Source: Paenirhizobium naphthalenivorans
Lineage (GTDB): Bacteria; Pseudomonadota; Alphaproteobacteria; Rhizobiales; Rhizobiaceae
Assembly: GCF_007992095.1 (NCBI RefSeq)
Contig: NZ_BJZP01000002.1
Coordinates: 186,001 to 250,000 of the forward strand
Reading direction: 5' to 3'
DNA length: 64,000 bases
Under the pieces are notes generated by a model. The model had not been told where the DNA came from. It did not search any database and saw only the letters and a program-made list of their open reading frames with translations. Below, one piece after another: positions 59,449 through 64,000 of the stretch. Every line of letters starts with the position of its first letter. The stretch's first letter is position 1. Position numbers and translations under genes: made by a program.

Positions 59449-60063
59449 ATGGAAAAGACCGTTCTCGAGGATATCCAGGAGCGGCTCGCCGCGGTCCGCC
59501 GAGAACTTGAAGAGGAACTCGACCGGCGTATCGCAGCCCAGCGCGAGCGCTTCCGCTACCAATTGGAGCGAGGCAAGGTCCGCTTCGAAAAAGACATGCG
59601 CAAGTGGCAGGCCGAATACCGGACCGGCCTTTGGCGCTATGTCACGCGCGGCAACCTTGCCTACCTGCTGACGGCCCCCTTCATCTACGGGCTGATCATT
59701 CCAATCGTGTTGCTCGATCTCTCGGTGACGATCTATCAGCAGATCTGCTTTCGCGTTTATGACATTGAACGGGTCAAGCGCGGCAGCCATATCGTCATTG
59801 ACCGCGAGCATCTCGCCTATCTGAACGGGCTGGAAAAGCTCAACTGCATCTACTGCGGCTATGCCAACGGCGTGATCGCCTATGCCCGCGAGATCGCCGG
59901 GCGCACCGAGCGCTTCTGGTGCCCAATCAAGCACGCGACGCGCGCCGCCGATCCCCATCCCTACTTCGAACAATTCCTCGAATATGGCGATGCGGAAGCC
60001 TATCATGCCTGGGTCGAAAGCTATCGCCGCAACAAGACCCTGCCGGAGGATCCGAAACCATGA
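59449..60063 (+). CDS. Conserved membrane protein with N-terminal coiled coil and a C-x2-C motif, function unknown
   Basis: A 204-residue protein I cannot assign. A highly charged helix, probably coiled coil, covers residues 5-58 (LAAVRRELEEELDRRIAAQR). One or two membrane segments follow at about 70-100 (AYLLTAPFIYGLIIPIVLLD), then a soluble tail with LNCIYCGYANGV (C-x2-C) and a further Cys in RFWCPIKHA, which may form a metal site. Its stop overlaps the start of a flavin reductase-like gene (ATGA), so the two are translationally coupled. Confidence 0.8.
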   Translation: MEKTVLEDIQERLAAVRRELEEELDRRIAAQRERFRYQLERGKVRFEKDMRKWQAEYRTGLWRYVTRGNLAYLLTAPFIYGLIIPIVLLDLSVTIYQQICFRVYDIERVKRGSHIVIDREHLAYLNGLEKLNCIYCGYANGVIAYAREIAGRTERFWCPIKHATRAADPHPYFEQFLEYGDAEAYHAWVESYRRNKTLPEDPKP

Positions 60064-60590
60064 AAGCCTATGCGCTCGATAAGGTTTACCAACTGATCGA
60101 ACCAGGACCGGTGGTCCTGCTCACCACCGCCTTCCACGGCAAGCCGAACGTCATGACCATGTCCTGGCATATGATGATGGAGTTCACCCCGCCACGGATC
60201 GGCTGCATCGTCAGTTCCGCCGACCACAGCTTCGCCGCGCTCTCAAGGACCGGCGAATGCGTGATCTCCATCCCTTCCGCCGCGATGGCGGAAAAGGTCG
60301 TGGCGGTCGGCAATTGTTCTGGACGCGACACTGACAAATTCGCCACGATCGGGCTCACCGCGCTGCCGGCCGAAGCCGTGTCCGCGCCGCTGATCGGCGA
60401 GTGTTTCGCCAATCTCGAGTGCAAGGTGGTGGACCGCGACTTCGTCGAGCGACACAACCTCTTCGTGCTGGACGTGGTCAAGGCTTGGCATGACCCAAAA
60501 CAAGTCGCGCCGAAAACCTTGCACCACAAGGGTTACGGTACCTTCGCGGTCGACGGTGAAGACATCACCCTCGACTCGAAGATGCCGTAA
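60060..60590 (+). CDS. Flavin reductase family protein
   Basis: A 176-residue FMN-binding split-barrel protein. PGPVVLLTTAFHGKPNVMTM and the CIVSSADHSFAALSRTGECV stretch are typical of the flavin reductase-like family, as is the later HNLFVLDVVKAW. It may reduce flavin with NAD(P)H or bind FMN for another purpose. It overlaps the upstream membrane protein by 4 nt and converges on the SDR gene. Confidence 0.88.
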   Translation: MKAYALDKVYQLIEPGPVVLLTTAFHGKPNVMTMSWHMMMEFTPPRIGCIVSSADHSFAALSRTGECVISIPSAAMAEKVVAVGNCSGRDTDKFATIGLTALPAEAVSAPLIGECFANLECKVVDRDFVERHNLFVLDVVKAWHDPKQVAPKTLHHKGYGTFAVDGEDITLDSKMP

Positions 60591-60599
60591 CCTGCTTGC

Positions 60600-61364
60600 T
60601 CAATTGAACACCAGCCCGCCGTCGACGATCAGATTCTGTCCAGTCACCGCGCGCGCCCAGGGGCTGGCGAAGAACAGTACGGCATCGGCCAGTTCTTCGG
60701 GTGTCGTCACCCGACGCAGAGGCGTGTTGGCGGCGATCAGGTCGAACACCGATTCCGGCGTCGCACTGCTGGCATCCGTGGTGCGCAACAGGCCGCCCGA
60801 AACCATGTTGACGGTAATCCCCAAGGGCCCGAGTTCGGCGGCTGCCGTGCGCGCCAGCGACAACAGCGCGGCCTTGGCGGCGGTATAGTCGTGATAGGGC
60901 ACGACCGGATTCTGGAAGAGATTGGTGCCGATCAGCACGATCCGGCCGAAGCCGCGTTCCCGCATTGAAGGTATCGCGGCCCGGATCAGGTTCAGGGCAC
61001 CCTTCACCCCGGTTTCCATGTGCGCGGCGACCTCCTCCCAGCTCAGCACATCGAGCTTGGTGCGCGCATCACCGTTGAAGGAGAAATCGGCAAGCGCATT
61101 GTGGACGATCGTAGTCGGGGCACCGAGCCTCCCCGTGACATCGGCCACCATTTGCTCGATTGCGTCTCCGTCACGCACGTCGGCTCCGAAGGCAGCCGCC
61201 CTCTCGCCAAGCCGGAGCACGAGCTCTTCCGCCTGCTTCCGGCTGTTGCGATAGTTCACCGCGACGTTTGCCCCTTCGCCGGCAAAGGCTGCGGCAATCG
61301 CGGCGCCGAGGCCACGGCCGGCGCCGGTGACAAGGACTGTTTGTTGGTCGAGGGGCAGGCTCAT
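60600..61364 (-). CDS. SDR-family oxidoreductase, fourth gene of the thi operon
   Basis: A 254-residue short-chain dehydrogenase with a FabG-like NAD(P)-binding motif (VTGAGRGLGAAI) and the catalytic YTAAK (Y160, K164). The residue 13 positions before the Tyr is T147 instead of the usual Ser, and the tetrad Asn position appears to be Gly119 (aligned by eye). It overlaps thiD by 4 nt (ATGA), so it is read with the thiamine salvage genes under the TPP riboswitch. Its reaction is unknown; annotation as 3-oxoacyl-ACP reductase would be generic. Confidence 0.88.
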   Translation of the reverse strand: MSLPLDQQTVLVTGAGRGLGAAIAAAFAGEGANVAVNYRNSRKQAEELVLRLGERAAAFGADVRDGDAIEQMVADVTGRLGAPTTIVHNALADFSFNGDARTKLDVLSWEEVAAHMETGVKGALNLIRAAIPSMRERGFGRIVLIGTNLFQNPVVPYHDYTAAKAALLSLARTAAAELGPLGITVNMVSGGLLRTTDASSATPESVFDLIAANTPLRRVTTPEELADAVLFFASPWARAVTGQNLIVDGGLVFN

Positions 61365-62179
61365 GGGTTATTTCCTTTAGTGCTCCAGAGTGTGTGAAAA
61401 TGGTGGACCGGCCCATGGCCGGAGCCAACGACAAGTGCATCGGCGCCGGCAATCGCGCCGGCGAGCCATGTCTTGGCGGCAGCAACGGCGACATGCGGGG
61501 CAAGCCCCTTGGCGAGTTCGGCGGCTATAGCGCTCGATAGCGAGCATCCCGTGCCATGGGTATTTTGGGTTTCGACACGCGGCGCCTCGAACCAGCAGGT
61601 GCCTGCGTCGGACACGAGCACGTCCGGGCTTTCCACACCGCCGAGATGGCCGCCCTTGACCAGTACAGCGGAGGGACCGAGCGCCCGCAGCCGCACAGCC
61701 TGTTCCTCCATGGTCTGGCGATCGCTTGCCTCGGCTTCGCCAAGCAGAGCTGCCACCTCCGGGAGATTGGGGGTGACGAGTGTGGCGAGCGGCAGCAGAA
61801 GGGTCGTCAGCGCCGCCACCGCCTGCGGATCGAGCAGCGAGGCGCCGCCCTTGGCAACCATTACCGGGTCCAGCACCACTGGCATGCCGCGATGCTGGAC
61901 GAGTATTGCGGCCACTGCTTCGGCGATCCCGGCATTGGCAATCATGCCGATCTTCACCGCATCGACACGCACATCGGCAAAGACCATGCGAATCTGCTCG
62001 CCGACGAAGTCCGGCGGCACTGGATGGACGGCGGAGACACCTTGCGTGTTCTGGGCGGTCAATGCCGTCAGCGCTGCCATGCCGTAGACACCGCGCGCGG
62101 CGAAGGCCTTGAGATCGGCCTGGATGCCGGCACCGCCCGAGGGATCGGAACCGGCGATCGATAAAACGTTACGAATCAT
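61361..62179 (-). CDS. thiD: Hydroxymethylpyrimidine (phosphate) kinase ThiD
   Basis: A 272-residue ribokinase-like kinase that phosphorylates HMP and HMP-P to the diphosphate for thiamine synthesis. LSIAGSDPSGGAGIQADLKA at the start and NTHGTGCSLSSAIAAELAKG (anion hole) near the end are diagnostic. The start at 62179 overlaps the thiE stop (ATGA) and its stop overlaps the SDR gene. Confidence 0.96.
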   Translation of the reverse strand: MIRNVLSIAGSDPSGGAGIQADLKAFAARGVYGMAALTALTAQNTQGVSAVHPVPPDFVGEQIRMVFADVRVDAVKIGMIANAGIAEAVAAILVQHRGMPVVLDPVMVAKGGASLLDPQAVAALTTLLLPLATLVTPNLPEVAALLGEAEASDRQTMEEQAVRLRALGPSAVLVKGGHLGGVESPDVLVSDAGTCWFEAPRVETQNTHGTGCSLSSAIAAELAKGLAPHVAVAAAKTWLAGAIAGADALVVGSGHGPVHHFHTLWSTKGNNP

Positions 62180-62811
62180 GATCTGGCCTTTCGGATGGCT
62201 TGGGAGAGTTTCAAGGCGGCGGTGCGCGGATCGGGCTGGCCGCATATGGCCGAAACGACGGCGAGACCTGCGGCGCCCGCAGCGAGGCTTGTCGCGACAT
62301 GCTCGACCTTAAGGCCGCCAATGGCGACTGCCGGCAACGACGTCGCCGCGATCAGGCGGGCAAGGCCATCCATGCCGATAGGCGGCTTGTGGCCGGGTTT
62401 GGTGGCCGTGGTGAAAACGGGTCCGGCTCCGACATAATCAACCATCGCCGGATCGACACGCGCCGCCAGCGCCTCTGTTTCCACCGAAAGTCCGAGGATC
62501 ATGTCCGGCCCGATCAACTGACGGGCCGTCTGCACCTCCATATCGTCCTGCCCGACATGCAGGCCATCCGCGCCGATCGCGACCGCCGCCTCGACGTCAT
62601 CATTGACGATCAGTGACACACCACTGTCGGCCAGTGCCGCCTTCAGCGCTCTGCCCGTCTCAATCATCTGCGCCGGCGAAGCACCTTTGTCGCGCAACTG
62701 CACCATAGTTACGCCCCCGGCGACAGCCAGCCGCGCGGTTTCGACCATGCCGAGCGGCCGGCAAAGCGCTGGATCAAGCACCAGATAGAGGGAAAGGTCG
62801 AACCTTTTCAC
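62176..62811 (-). CDS. thiE: Thiamine-phosphate synthase ThiE
   Basis: A 211-residue TIM-barrel enzyme joining HMP-PP and THZ-P. Visible blocks are GVTMVQLRDKGAS, LIVNDDVEAAVAIGADGLHV and YVGAGPVFTTATKPGH (a variant of the usual phosphate-binding loop). It starts at a GTG that overlaps the thiM stop (GTGA). Confidence 0.95.
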   Translation of the reverse strand: MKRFDLSLYLVLDPALCRPLGMVETARLAVAGGVTMVQLRDKGASPAQMIETGRALKAALADSGVSLIVNDDVEAAVAIGADGLHVGQDDMEVQTARQLIGPDMILGLSVETEALAARVDPAMVDYVGAGPVFTTATKPGHKPPIGMDGLARLIAATSLPAVAIGGLKVEHVATSLAAGAAGLAVVSAICGQPDPRTAALKLSQAIRKARS

Positions 62812-63611
62812 AGCCGCACCACCCGCGCGAGCTTGTCGAGCATGACGCCATCGACCTCGGCCAGCAGATCGAGGAAGCCGACAGCAAAGCTGCCCGGTCC
62901 CGGCGACTGTTTTCCAGCTTGCTCACCGGCCACGGCGAAATGGGTGAGTGCCGCCACCGTCGCACCGAACGGATCTTGCGGGCGGATCGCTGCATAGGCG
63001 CCGACAAGGCAGGTCAGCGAGCAACCCAAAGCCGTCACTTTGGGCATCAGCGGCGAACCGCCTTCGATGCGAGTGGCGCGGTTGCCATCGGTGACGAGAT
63101 CGGTCGCGCCGGTGACGGCGACGATGCAGCGCTGCTTATGCGCCAGCCATCGTGCTGCCTCCTCCGCCTGCTCCACCGGATCGCGGCTGTCGACTCCCCT
63201 GGCACTGCTCACACCACCGGCAAGCGCGATGATCTCCGAAGCGTTGCCGCGCACCACGGTCGGCCCGAGCGCCAGAAGATCAGCCGTCACCTTGCGGCGA
63301 AAGCCGGTGGCGAAATGGGCGACCGGGTCGAGAACCCACGGGCGGCGAGCCGCAACCGCACCACCGATCGCTGCTTTCATCCCGTCGACCCAAGTAGGCG
63401 AGAGCGTGCCGATATTGACGGTCAACGCCCCAGCAAAACCGGCGAATTCGCCTGCTTCCTCTTGGGCGTGCACCATGGCCGGCGAGCCCCCCGCCGCCAG
63501 CAGGACATTGGCGGCGATGTTCATTGCAACGTAGTTAGTGATGCACTGCACAAGCGGCGCGGTGGCACGCATTTCGTCCAGCAGTGTTCCAAATGTCTCG
63601 GCCTTGGTCAT
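62808..63611 (-). CDS. thiM: Hydroxyethylthiazole kinase ThiM
   Basis: A 267-residue kinase salvaging the thiazole alcohol. Diagnostic are PLVQCITNYVAMNIAANVLL at the N-terminus, GNASEIIALAG and the anion-hole GCSLTCLVGAYAA. AAAGGGG precedes the ATG at 63611. It is the first gene of thiM-thiE-thiD-SDR and is preceded by a TPP riboswitch. No thiC/O/S/G is present, so the operon is for salvage. Confidence 0.96.
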   Translation of the reverse strand: MTKAETFGTLLDEMRATAPLVQCITNYVAMNIAANVLLAAGGSPAMVHAQEEAGEFAGFAGALTVNIGTLSPTWVDGMKAAIGGAVAARRPWVLDPVAHFATGFRRKVTADLLALGPTVVRGNASEIIALAGGVSSARGVDSRDPVEQAEEAARWLAHKQRCIVAVTGATDLVTDGNRATRIEGGSPLMPKVTALGCSLTCLVGAYAAIRPQDPFGATVAALTHFAVAGEQAGKQSPGPGSFAVGFLDLLAEVDGVMLDKLARVVRL

Positions 63612-63675
63612 CTTGCCCCTTTCAGCGAGGCAAGTGCTGGGGGACAAGTAGCGCGCGAACGGCGAAAAGACCCCG

Positions 63676-63757
63676 AGCGACTCCCTCCGCCAGCATTATC
63701 TGGTTCAGGTTCAAAGGGTGCTTCTCAGCCCATCGTTAGACGAACGCCCCTGTCTCT
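63676..63757 (-). promoter_or_regulatory. TPP riboswitch (THI element) controlling thiM-thiE-thiD-SDR
   Basis: On the minus strand the conserved pieces come in order: GGCTGAGAAG, ACCCTTTGAACCTGA, then CCAGATAATGCTGGCGGAGG ending in GGAGTC, which pairs with an upstream GAC to close P1. It ends about 65 nt before the thiM start; since AAAGGGG at the thiM start is short and close, translation control is the likely mode, as in other gram-negatives. Confidence 0.93.
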
Positions 63758-63768
63758 CAATGCCTCCG

Positions 63769-63796
63769 TTATAGATGCAGCGCAGCGACCTGTCAC
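63769..63796 (-). promoter_or_regulatory. Candidate promoter of the thi operon
   Basis: On the minus strand GTGACA (63791-63796) and CTATAA (63769-63774) are spaced by 16 nt. Transcription would start a few nucleotides before the TPP riboswitch, which supports the call. Confidence 0.5.
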
Positions 63797-64000
63797 CTCC
63801 CCAGCGAACACAACATCGGCCAAGTATTCTCACCCATAACGTGTATCTATTTGCCATCTCGCGCAAAAGAGGCGAATCCGCTACGATAGCCCCGTCCGGG
63901 TGCTCCGCTTCCTGGCAGCACCCTTGATGGAGACGCCTGGCTTGGATCATCGCTTCGTCGACTTGCCGAAGAATAGCCGCGGCCGGACCGCGAAGACCTA
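63797..64000. other. Right-edge region with a hairpin and no assigned gene
   Basis: About 200 nt remain before the window ends. GGGTGCT (63896-63902) and AGCACCC (63915-63921) form a 7-bp inverted repeat. A plus-strand frame opens with ATG at 63927 (METPGLDHRFVDLPKNSRGR) and runs off the edge, and a minus-strand frame enters from the edge and stops at 63711, overlapping the riboswitch. Neither can be confirmed from this fragment. Confidence 0.35.

Noticed and set aside
2977..63647. tRNA genes, CRISPR arrays or insertion sequences in the intergenic gaps
   Set aside because: I looked for T-loop signatures, regularly spaced repeats and transposase motifs and saw none. A dedicated tRNA search was not possible.

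Overview
The window is about 64 kb of high-GC, gene-dense chromosome from an alphaproteobacterium. Gene content and order point to Rhizobiales, family Rhizobiaceae (Rhizobium / Agrobacterium / Ensifer relatives). The runs mcp - nucleoside hydrolase - hsp20 - trmB - metK, lnt - hlyC - ybeY - phoH - miaB - plsC - fur - rimI - tsaB - nfuA, nfuA - usp - trpS - murJ - glnD - mutS - malic enzyme - olsB, lptC - lptA - lptB - rpoN - hpf - ptsN, hrcA / grpE, and dnaA - rpsT - enoyl-CoA hydratase - mutM - ubiE - ubiB are typical core-chromosome order there. I see no rRNA, tRNA, CRISPR array, insertion sequence or prophage gene.

Layout. Positions 1-4.8 kb hold the end of a ribokinase, a chemoreceptor, a nucleoside hydrolase and an Hsp20/DUF1150 pair. 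Positions 4.8-25.9 kb are almost entirely minus strand: SAM synthesis (metK) and tRNA modification, an XRE regulator, envelope and RNA maturation genes, a Fur-family regulator, t6A and Fe-S genes, trpS, murJ, glnD and mutS. Positions 26-33 kb hold an NADP-malic enzyme, ornithine-lipid synthesis (olsB), lspA, two RNA methyltransferases, lapA and ihfB. Positions 33-44 kb, mainly plus strand, hold LPS export, sigma-54 with the nitrogen PTS, the minus-strand grpE and hrcA heat-shock genes, rph, rdgB, hemW and methyltransferases. Positions 44-50 kb are the dnaA neighbourhood, with an 836-nt dnaA-rpsT gap rich in GANTC sites. Positions 50-56.6 kb hold ubiE-ubiB and coaBC, separated by a three-gene two-component cluster. 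Positions 56.6-64 kb are more accessory: glutamine amidotransferase, pirin, GST, a membrane protein coupled to a flavin reductase, and a TPP-riboswitch-controlled thiM-thiE-thiD-SDR operon.

How genes work together. LptC/A/B build the LPS bridge. RpoN, HPF, PtsN and GlnD form much of the nitrogen/PTS control layer. UbiE and UbiB act in ubiquinone synthesis. YbeY/PhoH and the methyltransferases mature RNA. ThiM/E/D salvage thiamine precursors under TPP control.

Most of the window is ordinary core genome, and I found no clearly new system. The signals most worth a second look are the GANTC cluster with two palindromic pairs upstream of dnaA, the CHASE3 kinase / receiver / receiver-HisKA_2 cluster between ubiB and coaBC, the SDR enzyme translationally coupled to the thi salvage operon with altered catalytic residues, the perfect palindrome upstream of metK, and a C11 tract between murJ and trpS.
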